Shown one piece after another: positions 1 to 5,523 of a stretch of DNA of 8,606 nucleotides. Origin of the DNA: Methylacidiphilaceae bacterium UBA1321 (lineage in GTDB: Bacteria; Verrucomicrobiota; Verrucomicrobiia; Methylacidiphilales; UBA1321); contig DBTH01000346.1 of NCBI GenBank assembly GCA_002306945.1, positions 1 to 8,606 of the forward strand, read 5' to 3'. The first letter of the stretch is position 1, and every line of letters begins with the position of its first letter. Made by a program: the position numbers and the translations under genes. The notes beneath the pieces are model-generated. The model was not told the origin of the DNA. It saw only the letters and a program-made list of their open reading frames with translations, and did not search any database.

Positions 1-2226
1 GCCATGCGTTATACGGAAGCCCGTCTGACCCATATCGGCGGCGCCCTGATGACCGACATGGATCAGGACACGGTCGATTTCGTTCCCAACTATGACGAAA
101 CCCGCACCGAGCCGGTCGTGTTTCCCGCCGCCGTTCCGAATCTGCTCGTCAACGGTGGAACCGGCATCGCCGTCGGTATGGCGACCAATCTCCCGCCCCA
201 CAATCTCGGCGAAGTCGTCGACGGCATTTGCGCCCAGATCGACAACCCGGACATCACCATTCCTCAGTTGTTCAAGTACATCAAGGGGCCGGATTTCCCC
301 ACTGGTTGCAGCATCCTCGGCATGGAAGGGATCAAAAATTACTTCACTACCGGACGCGGCACCGTCAAGGCCCGCGGACGCATTCACACCGAAGAGCACA
401 AGGGTGGCCGCGAATTCATCGTCGTCACCGAGATCCCCTACAATGTCAACCGCGCCGACCTCGTGACGCGCATTGCGGAACTGGTCAACGACAAGACCAT
501 CCCCGACATTACCGCCATTCGCGACGAATCGGATGAAAACACCCGCGTCGTCATCGAGCTCAAGCGCGACGCCGTGGCCAAGGTGGTCATCAACAACCTC
601 TTCAAACACACCGCACTCGAGTCGACCTTTGCGGCCAACATGCTCGCCATTGATGGCGGCCGGCCCAAGATCCTCAACATGAAGGAGCTGATCAACTGCT
701 ACGTCGAGCACCGCCGCGAAGTCGTTTTGCGCCGCACCCGCTTCCTGTTGAAGAAGGCGACGGCCCGCACGGAAGTGTTGGAAGGCTACCTCATCGCCCT
801 GTCCAACCTCGATGAATTCATTCGCATCATCCGCGAATCGGCCAACCGCGACGAAGCCCGCATTCAGTTGCTGGCCTACGAATTCAGCAAGTCGCAGGTC
901 GAACACTTCGGCATCGCCATTCACCAGCCCGCGCGCCTGACCAATGGCCGCTACATCATCAGCGAGCAACAGGTCGACGCCATCCTGGAATTGCGCCTGT
1001 ATCAACTCACCGGACTGGAACGCGACAAGATTTCCGAAGAGTACAAGGCCCTCCTGGCCACCATTGCCGACCTGACCGACATTCTGGCCAAGGAAGAGCG
1101 CGTACTCTCCATCATCAAGGAAGAACTGCGCGCCATTAAGGAAAAGTACGCCACCAAGCGCCGCACCGACATCGTTCCCGACGAGGGCGACATGGAGATC
1201 GAAGACCTGATTGCCAACGAAGGCGTCATCATCACGATCACCCACAACAGCCTCATCAAGCGCACCAATATCAGCAGCTACCGCGCCCAGAAACGCGGCG
1301 GCAAGGGCGTCATCGGCATGACCACCCGCGAGTCCGACAAACCCGAGGAATCGGACTTTGTCGAACATCTCTTCACCGCCTCCACGCACGACTATCTCCT
1401 GTTCTTCACGAACACGGGCCGCGTCTACGTCGAGCGCGTGCACGAGATTCCCGACATGGGCCGCGCCGCCAAGGGCCGCAGCATCGCCAACCTGCTCGAA
1501 TTCAAGACGGGCGAAAAAGTCGCCGCGCTCATCCGCATCCCTTCGCACAAGAACGTGCAGGGCGAGGACGACACCTGGAAGACCGGCGAGTACATCCTGT
1601 TCGCCACCGCGCAGGGCACCGTCAAGAAGACCTCATTGGAAGACTTCGACAATGTCCGCAAGGGCGGCATCATCGCCATCAAGATCGAACCGAACGATTC
1701 GCTCATCGAGGTCAAGCTCACCAACGGCCACAGCGAAGCCATTCTCATCACCCGCGAGGGCATGAGCATCCGCTTCGAGGAATCCGACGTCCGCTCCATG
1801 GGCCGCGACACCGTCGGTGTCCGCGGTATCAGCCTGGGCAAGGGTGACGCCGTGGTCGCCCTGGCCATCGTCAATCCCGAGGCCACACTGCTGGTTGCCG
1901 GTGAAAACGGCATTGGCAAGCGCACCGCGTTCGACGAGTACCGCCAACAGTCCCGCGGCGGCAAGGGCATCATCACGATGAAGACTACCGACAAGACCGG
2001 CAAGGTCGTCGGCGCTCTCTGCGTGACCGATTCTGATGAGATCATGCTCCTGACCCAGAGCGGCCAGATGGTTCGCACACCGGTCAAGGACATCCGCGAA
2101 GCCGGTCGCAATACCCAGGGCGTCAAACTGGTCGATCTCGAAGGAGAAGACAAGCTCCTCGCCATCGCGCCGGTCATCACCGACGAACAGGAAGATAGCG
2201 AAGGCGGAGAAGGCGAACTGGCGTAA
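1..2226 (+). CDS. gyrA: DNA gyrase subunit A, 5'-truncated by window edge
   Basis: GyrA is the breakage-reunion subunit of DNA gyrase (GyrA2GyrB2), the cytoplasmic topoisomerase that introduces negative supercoils using ATP bound by GyrB. The reading frame is open from base 1, and its first residues, AMRYTE, match the active-site segment; the Tyr at bases 10-12 corresponds to catalytic Tyr122 of E. coli GyrA, so about 118 N-terminal residues are missing. The segment after it (NLLVNG, GIAVGMATN, PPHNL) is typical of the family. The C-terminal beta-pinwheel begins near the GyrA box QKRGGKG at 1288-1308, the motif that separates gyrase from topoisomerase IV ParC. A second, degenerate box, QSRGGKG, lies at 1948-1968. 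Between the blades, about 1540-1590, there is a hydrophilic loop longer than in E. coli. The protein ends in an acidic, Gly-rich tail. The identification is secure; the first ATG visible, at 4, is internal and not the start. Confidence 0.97.
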   Translation, partial: AMRYTEARLTHIGGALMTDMDQDTVDFVPNYDETRTEPVVFPAAVPNLLVNGGTGIAVGMATNLPPHNLGEVVDGICAQIDNPDITIPQLFKYIKGPDFPTGCSILGMEGIKNYFTTGRGTVKARGRIHTEEHKGGREFIVVTEIPYNVNRADLVTRIAELVNDKTIPDITAIRDESDENTRVVIELKRDAVAKVVINNLFKHTALESTFAANMLAIDGGRPKILNMKELINCYVEHRREVVLRRTRFLLKKATARTEVLEGYLIALSNLDEFIRIIRESANRDEARIQLLAYEFSKSQVEHFGIAIHQPARLTNGRYIISEQQVDAILELRLYQLTGLERDKISEEYKALLATIADLTDILAKEERVLSIIKEELRAIKEKYATKRRTDIVPDEGDMEIEDLIANEGVIITITHNSLIKRTNISSYRAQKRGGKGVIGMTTRESDKPEESDFVEHLFTASTHDYLLFFTNTGRVYVERVHEIPDMGRAAKGRSIANLLEFKTGEKVAALIRIPSHKNVQGEDDTWKTGEYILFATAQGTVKKTSLEDFDNVRKGGIIAIKIEPNDSLIEVKLTNGHSEAILITREGMSIRFEESDVRSMGRDTVGVRGISLGKGDAVVALAIVNPEATLLVAGENGIGKRTAFDEYRQQSRGGKGIITMKTTDKTGKVVGALCVTDSDEIMLLTQSGQMVRTPVKDIREAGRNTQGVKLVDLEGEDKLLAIAPVITDEQEDSEGGEGELA

Positions 2227-2250
2227 TTGCCCACTCGCTACGCAGCAGTC

Positions 2251-2282
2251 GCAGGGAATGTTCTCCTATGGACATTCCCTGC
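2251..2282 (+). terminator. Strong hairpin after gyrA, possible terminator
   Basis: Perfect 11-bp inverted repeat GCAGGGAATGT (2251-2261) / ACATTCCCTGC (2272-2282) around a 10-nt loop, starting 25 nt after the gyrA stop codon. A U-G pair and a C-G pair can add two steps inside the loop. No T-tract follows, so it is not a canonical intrinsic terminator. It may end gyrA transcription with help, or protect the 3' end of the mRNA. Confidence 0.5.
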
Positions 2283-2370
2283 CGCTTCGCGTAACTGGGT
2301 GAAAGAAGTCAAAAGTGTCGGCAGCTAACGCCGGTACTGGATCGTCTCTCCCGCTTCGCGTAACTGGGTG
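2282..2370. repeat. 20-bp direct repeat pair in gyrA downstream spacer
   Basis: CCGCTTCGCGTAACTGGGTG occurs identically at 2282-2301 and 2351-2370, a period of 69 bp. The first base of the first copy is also the last base of the hairpin arm before it. The 49 bp between copies show no coding sense. The pair could be left by a duplication or be two copies of a dispersed repeat. The rest of the spacer up to 2453 holds only a weak stem (see 2398-2438). Confidence 0.8.
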
Positions 2371-2397
2371 CAGCGTCACGCTGCCTGCCTGCTTTTG

Positions 2398-2438
2398 GTT
2401 GTTGAAGTTTTTGCGCGGCGTGTTAAACCCGCAACAAC
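2398..2438 (+). other. Possible stem-loop in leader of SGNH hydrolase gene
   Basis: GTTGTTG (2398-2404) pairs with CAACAAC (2432-2438), and inside it GTTT (2407-2410) pairs with AAAC (2425-2428). It ends 15 nt before the ATG of the hydrolase gene. It could be a leader structure, but the stems are short and AT-rich and may be chance. No convincing -35/-10 pair is seen in this spacer. Confidence 0.25.
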
Positions 2439-2453
2439 TACACCTCTCAAACT

Positions 2454-3083
2454 ATGATTATCAAACCAAACGACGTTATTTTGTTTACCGGCGACAGTAT
2501 TACCGATTGCGGACGGACGGCTCCCGGCGGCCCCGAACTCGGTCTTGGCTATCCATTTCTCGCTGCCGCGCAGATTCAAGCCCAGGTTGCTTCCCCTTCG
2601 CTGAAGATCTATAATCGAGGCATCGGCGGTAATCGCGTGTACGACCTGGAAGGGCGTCTGGAAAGCGATCTGATCGCCCTCAAGCCTACCATTCTCTCGA
2701 TCCTGATCGGTGTCAACGACACTTGGCGCCGTTTTGACAGCAACACGGTTTCCACAACGGAGAATTTCAAGGCTGCCTATCACAACATCCTGAGCCGCGT
2801 GAAAAAGGATTTGCCCGAGACCCAGATCATTCTTCTTGAGCCGTTCATTCTCCCGTACCCGGAAGACCGCAAGGCGTGGCGAGTCGATCTCGATCCGAAG
2901 ATCACCGCCGTGCGCGAGTTGGTGAACGAATTCGAGACCGAGTTCATCCCGCTCGACGGCATGTTTGCGGAAGCGACCACCCGCGCCCCGGCCAATTACT
3001 GGCTCGGCGACGGCGTGCATCCCACAGCGGCCGGTCATTCGCTTATTAGCGATGCCTGGCTCGATCACGCGCAGATCGCCTGA
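2454..3083 (+). CDS. SGNH/GDSL-family hydrolase (esterase/acylhydrolase-like)
   Basis: A 209-residue protein with all four SGNH blocks in order: GDSITD with nucleophile Ser15, oxyanion Gly56 in NRGIGGN, Asn88 in GVND, and Asp186/His189 in DGVHP. The fold is expected to be a flavodoxin-like serine hydrolase that cleaves ester bonds of lipids, acetylated sugars or similar substrates; the sequence does not reveal which. There is no signal peptide or membrane segment, so a cytoplasmic location is likely. ATG 2454 is chosen because it sits just ahead of the first beta strand (DVILFTGDS), as is usual for compact family members, although no Shine-Dalgarno sequence precedes it. It lies 227 nt after gyrA with a hairpin between them, so it is probably transcribed separately. 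It converges on the LysM gene. Family assignment is firm; substrate is unknown. Confidence 0.9.
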   Translation: MIIKPNDVILFTGDSITDCGRTAPGGPELGLGYPFLAAAQIQAQVASPSLKIYNRGIGGNRVYDLEGRLESDLIALKPTILSILIGVNDTWRRFDSNTVSTTENFKAAYHNILSRVKKDLPETQIILLEPFILPYPEDRKAWRVDLDPKITAVRELVNEFETEFIPLDGMFAEATTRAPANYWLGDGVHPTAAGHSLISDAWLDHAQIA

Positions 3084-3117
3084 GAGAACGACGGGAAAGG
3101 CAAAATGGCTTTTAGAC

Positions 3118-3183
3118 GGAATTAACGGAATTTAAGGAATTAAAAGGCGGGGGATTTTATCAGGAACTCAGGAAATCAGAAAG
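3118..3183. repeat. Purine-rich short tandem repeat blocks
   Basis: Two micro-repeat blocks lie side by side. GGAATTAA-like units of about 9 bp occur three times (3118-3125, 3127-3135, 3136-3145). An 8-bp unit, TCAGGAAC / TCAGGAAA / TCAGAAAG, occurs three times in tandem (3160-3183). Further on, CTGAAAAC recurs at 3255-3262 and 3276-3283 with GAAAACC between. A short stem GGTGAG/CTCACC (3183-3188/3199-3204) competes with CCACT/AGTGG (3203-3207/3212-3216). No gene is seen in the spacer 3084-3362. Confidence 0.65.
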
Positions 3184-3301
3184 GTGAGGGATGGATGCCT
3201 CACCACTGAGTAGTGGAAGTTGAAGAACTTGGAACTGGCGTTTTCCCGCCTTTACTGAAAACCGAAAACCTCGAACTGAAAACTTTTGTCCAGTCTTTCT
3301 G

Positions 3302-3343
3302 AAAAAAAGGGCGTCTCCCGTGAAGGAGACGCCCTTTTCTTTT
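3302..3343. terminator. Bidirectional intrinsic terminator
   Basis: A perfect 14-bp stem (3305-3318 with 3325-3338, core GGGCGTCTCC/GGAGACGCCC) has a 6-nt loop. It is preceded by a run of A (3302-3308) and followed by TTTTCTTTT, so it gives a U-tract on both strands. It sits 24 nt beyond the stop codon of the minus-strand LysM gene and about 220 nt beyond the plus-strand hydrolase gene, and so would end both convergent transcripts. Confidence 0.9.
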
Positions 3344-3362
3344 AAACGTACAAAACGAAAAC

Positions 3363-3725
3363 TTACTGAGCGGCGGGAACCTTGATTACCTGACCGGGCA
3401 TCAGCTTGTCATTGGGTAGGCTATTGAGGGCCTTGAGCTTGGCGACGGAGGTCTTGTGGTCGCGGGCAATCTTCCAGAGGGAATCGCCGCTGACGACGGT
3501 GTAATCAACAGTGGCCACATTGGCTGTCGAAGCCGCAGGAGCCGCTGCCGTGGTGGTTGTCGTTGTGGCGGCAGGAGCGACCGGAGTGGTTTCCATCTGG
3601 GAATTACCCGCGGTGGCCGGGACGGGGAGATCGTTGCCCGCCTGGGATTTCTTTTCGTCCGTGGAAGAACAACCGATGAGGAGCGTAGTCAAACCGATAA
3701 GAGCCAAAATGCTAAGCGATTTCAT
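3363..3725 (-). CDS. Small LysM-domain lipoprotein
   Basis: A 120-residue protein. Residues 1-18 form a lipoprotein signal (MKS, then a hydrophobic stretch), with lipobox LIGC and lipidated Cys19. Ser at +2 predicts outer-membrane retention under the enterobacterial Lol rule. A low-complexity Ala/Thr/Pro linker (about 35-72, with six Thr in a row at 54-59) leads to one C-terminal LysM domain (about 75-118, YTVVSGDSLWKIA through PGQVIKVP), which binds N-acetylglucosamine-containing glycans such as peptidoglycan. The protein probably tethers the outer membrane to the cell wall or anchors a partner; no catalytic domain is present. I prefer the ATG at 3725 because it puts Lys directly before the hydrophobic core; an in-frame ATG 18 nt upstream at 3743 is also possible. 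Neither has a Shine-Dalgarno sequence. The gene ends just before a strong terminator. Confidence 0.88.
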   Translation of the reverse strand: MKSLSILALIGLTTLLIGCSSTDEKKSQAGNDLPVPATAGNSQMETTPVAPAATTTTTTAAAPAASTANVATVDYTVVSGDSLWKIARDHKTSVAKLKALNSLPNDKLMPGQVIKVPAAQ

Positions 3726-3790
3726 GGAACACAAGATGTACACAGTTTTTCCCTAAGCAAAAGCGAAAAAGCATGGCGGCGGGCCGTCTC

Positions 3791-4070
3791 GGATGCATGA
3801 CGCCAAAGTTACCAGACAGCGTAACCATGGCGATAGCGAGAAGTTCATCGGTGAATTGACACACCCCCGCACTTTGTGTCCGCCCCTCTTGATAGAGGGG
3901 ACGTATGCATCTGAAAGTCTCGACAGCGAGTGTCCCCTCTATCAAGAGGGGTGGCGCGTGAGCGCCGGGGTGTGTCAAGCTTCACGGAATGTCTAGATAC
4001 CACTTGCGTTACATTATCTAAGGATTTTTATGACCTTAAGTATCAGCGGGAACTTTGGCGTCATGCACCC
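3791..4070. mobile_element. MITE-like non-autonomous element, 280 bp
   Basis: The ends are imperfect 20-bp terminal inverted repeats: GGATGCATGACGCCAAAGTT at 3791-3810 and, read on the other strand from 4070 to 4051, the same sequence with G at position 3 (19/20, the inner 17 perfect). Directly outside lie identical 8-bp direct repeats GCCGTCTC (3783-3790 and 4072-4079), or 9 bp with one mismatch if 3782 and 4071 are included; this looks like a target-site duplication. No transposase is encoded, and reading frames that cross the element are not protein-like. Termini starting GG with an 8-9-bp duplication occur in several insertion-sequence families (for example IS256, IS6, ISL3, IS1595), so I do not assign a parent. 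The right end lies 12 nt from the stop codon of the secreted-protein gene. The element fills most of the 357-bp spacer between the two minus-strand genes. Confidence 0.7.
3851..3985. repeat. Palindromic repeat nested in the MITE-like element
   Basis: A 135-bp, largely palindromic unit. Outer arms: TTGACACACCCC (3856-3867) with GGGGTGTGTCAA (3967-3978), extended by GTGAA/TTCAC (3851-3855/3981-3985) past a 2-nt bulge. Inner arms: a perfect 20-bp inverted repeat, 3883-3902 with 3932-3951. Each inner arm also holds its own small palindrome, CCCCTCT-TGAT-AGAGGGG. A further stem GGCGC/GCGCC (3953-3957/3962-3966) lies on the right, and a 4-bp stem CTCG/CGAG (3919-3922/3927-3930) caps the centre. As RNA or cruciform DNA it would form a branched hairpin. 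It is non-coding. Confidence 0.8.
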
Positions 4071-4082
4071 AGCCGTCTCCAA

Positions 4083-4721
4083 TTAGCGGGCCATGCTGAT
4101 TTGCGTCTCGGTCGGAATCGGCTTGATCAGGTTGCAGGTGATCGTGGCGTTGATCCAGCGGTCGAATTGCTTGAGTCGGACGGTGTAGGACTTGCCGGGC
4201 TTGGCGAATATCTGGAAATAGGTCTTGGAGCTGTTGACTGTGCTGGAGATGGATTTGTTTTGGCAGGCCAGGAATTTTTTCCCGTTGATCGTTTCATATA
4301 TCGGGCCGGCATATTCGCCATAGGCTGCGTTGGTATAGGAATCGACTGTGTTGTAGGTGGCGGTGCAGACCAGTACGATCAGATCCTTATCCAGCGTTGC
4401 CTCGTATTCGATCCTCCATGCGTCGTTGACGCTGGTGAATCCTCTTGGAGTGAAGGGAATGTAGGCGTTTTGTCCAGTATAGAGGCCGCTCGTAATTTTG
4501 GTTTTCTGCGGCTTTTCGAATTCCGTCGCGAATGCCTGAATTTTGCCCGAGTTGGCGGTGGCTTTCACTCCGGGCATGAAGGAGAGGGGATCAAGAACGC
4601 AATCTCCTTTTTTGTCTCCTTCATGGATCGTTGTGGAAACGGAAACGGCAAGTTTCTCGCCAGCGTGACCGACGGTGATGGCGACCAGTAACAGCAAAAC
4701 AGCAAGAAGGCGTTTTGTCAT
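4083..4721 (-). CDS. Secreted protein of unknown family, four cysteines
   Basis: I do not recognise this 212-residue protein. Residues 1-20 are a typical Sec signal peptide (MTKR, a Leu/Val-rich core, cleavage likely after GHA), with no lipobox Cys, so the mature protein of about 192 residues should be periplasmic or secreted. It has four Cys (41, 119, 153, 196), enough for two disulfides, and alternating hydrophobic/polar stretches such as DLIVLVCTATYN and KSYTVRLKQF that suggest a beta-rich fold. No catalytic motif or repeat is visible. ATG 4721 is preferred because AAAGGG lies 6 nt before it; an ATG two codons upstream (4727) would abut that sequence. The stop codon is 12 nt from the MITE-like element, whose palindrome would be in the 3' end of this mRNA. 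A long non-coding spacer lies upstream. The gene itself looks real: the signal peptide and the protein-like composition support it. Confidence 0.72.
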   Translation of the reverse strand: MTKRLLAVLLLLVAITVGHAGEKLAVSVSTTIHEGDKKGDCVLDPLSFMPGVKATANSGKIQAFATEFEKPQKTKITSGLYTGQNAYIPFTPRGFTSVNDAWRIEYEATLDKDLIVLVCTATYNTVDSYTNAAYGEYAGPIYETINGKKFLACQNKSISSTVNSSKTYFQIFAKPGKSYTVRLKQFDRWINATITCNLIKPIPTETQISMAR

Positions 4722-4869
4722 GTGCATCCCTTTGTTGAGAGGTTTGGAGAATCTCTGCCCGACTTTATTTGCTCTACTCTAACTCATACCGGTAGACCAG
4801 AAGAAAAGTGATTCCGCGCCAATCCTTTGAGCCGGATCGACGGGTTGCTGGATCGATTTTTTTTAGTCC

Positions 4870-4896
4870 ACGCAGCGCACGGAGCGCACCCAGAGC
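4870..4896. repeat. Degenerate 9-bp tandem repeat, three units
   Basis: Three consecutive 9-bp units, ACGCAGCGC (4870-4878), ACGGAGCGC (4879-4887) and ACCCAGAGC (4888-4896), differ by one to a few bases each. The length and the shared ACnnAGnGC frame suggest a decayed short tandem array. It is non-coding as far as can be seen. Confidence 0.5.
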
Positions 4897-5077
4897 TAAC
4901 GGGGGAGGTGAAAGCGGGGTTAAAATGGCCGGATGAAATGGGGGGTTATATCTTGGTCTGGAATTGGGGCGGGTTGCTCCGAGGTGGTTCGGTTCGCCGA
5001 GAGCATTGTGTTTTTCGAAGGAGAGGAAAGGGGTTTGTCGGGCCTTGTTGCGGATCGTCGCGGGGGTCCCAGTTTTT

Positions 5078-5098
5078 GGGGAGGGGGTAGGGAAGGGG
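5078..5098 (+). other. Predicted G-quadruplex motif
   Basis: Four G-runs of 4, 5, 3 and 4 bases (5078-5081, 5083-5087, 5090-5092, 5095-5098) are separated by loops of 1, 2 and 2 bases, a textbook pattern for a stable intramolecular quadruplex on the plus strand. It lies about 425 bp upstream of fabD in a wider G-rich block. A regulatory role is not shown by the sequence. Confidence 0.6.
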
Positions 5099-5507
5099 TG
5101 GAGATACCCGCTTTTACAGAGATGGGAGAGATTTGCAAAAGGAAGGATAAGGGTATGAGACTGTGCGACACCTCAAAAGGGGGTGGTTGCCAAAGTGGAC
5201 AGTTTTTTGAAACGGTAAAAGCGACGATAAGAATTTAATTATAACGTTAAAGTAATTTTAAAAAGAGAATAATTAAACGAATAATGGTGAAAATTGGGCT
5301 TAAAACGGATGATTTTATGGGAATATGAGTGTTTTGCAAATACCTTGGCAGGATTAGCTTTTCTTACTTTTTAGTGTCTTTTTCGACAAAAATGCTTGCC
5401 ATTTACCAAGGCACGCGAGAAGGTTTTTTCTTCACTTACTGCCGCGTTTGCAGACATCGGCTTGCTGGCATTCCAGACAAGTCGAAACGCAACACGGTCG
5501 GTTAATT

Positions 5508-5514
5508 GGAAGGA
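5508..5514 (+). promoter_or_regulatory. Ribosome binding site that fixes the fabD start
   Basis: GGAAGGA, 9 nt before ATG 5524. It supports that ATG over the upstream in-frame TTG at 5506, which would place the site inside the coding sequence. Confidence 0.6.
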
Positions 5515-5523
5515 ATTGAGAGA

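Larger units (their letters stand above)
4722..5523. other. Long non-coding spacer, G-rich then AT-rich
   Basis: About 800 bp separate the divergent genes for the secreted protein and FabD. I see no credible gene: the open frames are short, start poorly and have low-complexity Gly/Arg- or Pro/Ser-rich translations. The first part holds a T-run (about 4857-4864) and a 9-bp degenerate tandem repeat. From about 4900 to 5110 the plus strand is strikingly G-rich with a quadruplex motif. From about 5210 to 5400 it turns AT-rich, as expected for a promoter region of the fab cluster. TATAAC at 5240-5245 resembles a -10 box but lacks a matching -35, so I do not call a promoter. Confidence 0.6.

Noticed and set aside
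1425..2234. 269-codon open frame on the minus strand inside gyrA
   Set aside because: Antisense shadow of a well-supported gene; Ser/Arg/Pro-rich translation with no domain.
2376..3068. 230-codon minus-strand frame over the SGNH hydrolase gene
   Set aside because: Lies opposite a gene with all catalytic motifs intact; its own translation shows none.
3851..3985. CRISPR-like repeats
   Set aside because: The repeated segments are inverted, occur only twice and have no regular spacers; a palindromic repeat explains them better.
3793..3996. Small frames whose translations share a PPLLIEGT-like segment
   Set aside because: The similarity is produced by the inverted repeat itself being read in both orientations, not by a conserved peptide.
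3930..4691. 253-codon plus-strand frame across the mobile element and the secreted-protein gene
   Set aside because: Starts inside the palindromic repeat and runs antisense to a gene with a proper signal peptide; composition looks like a complement shadow.
4827..5238. Several short overlapping frames on both strands in the G-rich spacer
   Set aside because: TTG or unsupported starts, low-complexity translations and no ribosome binding sites.
5210..5400. Promoter for the fab cluster
   Set aside because: AT-rich with a TATAAC box at 5240-5245, but no -35 at suitable spacing; not strong enough to call.
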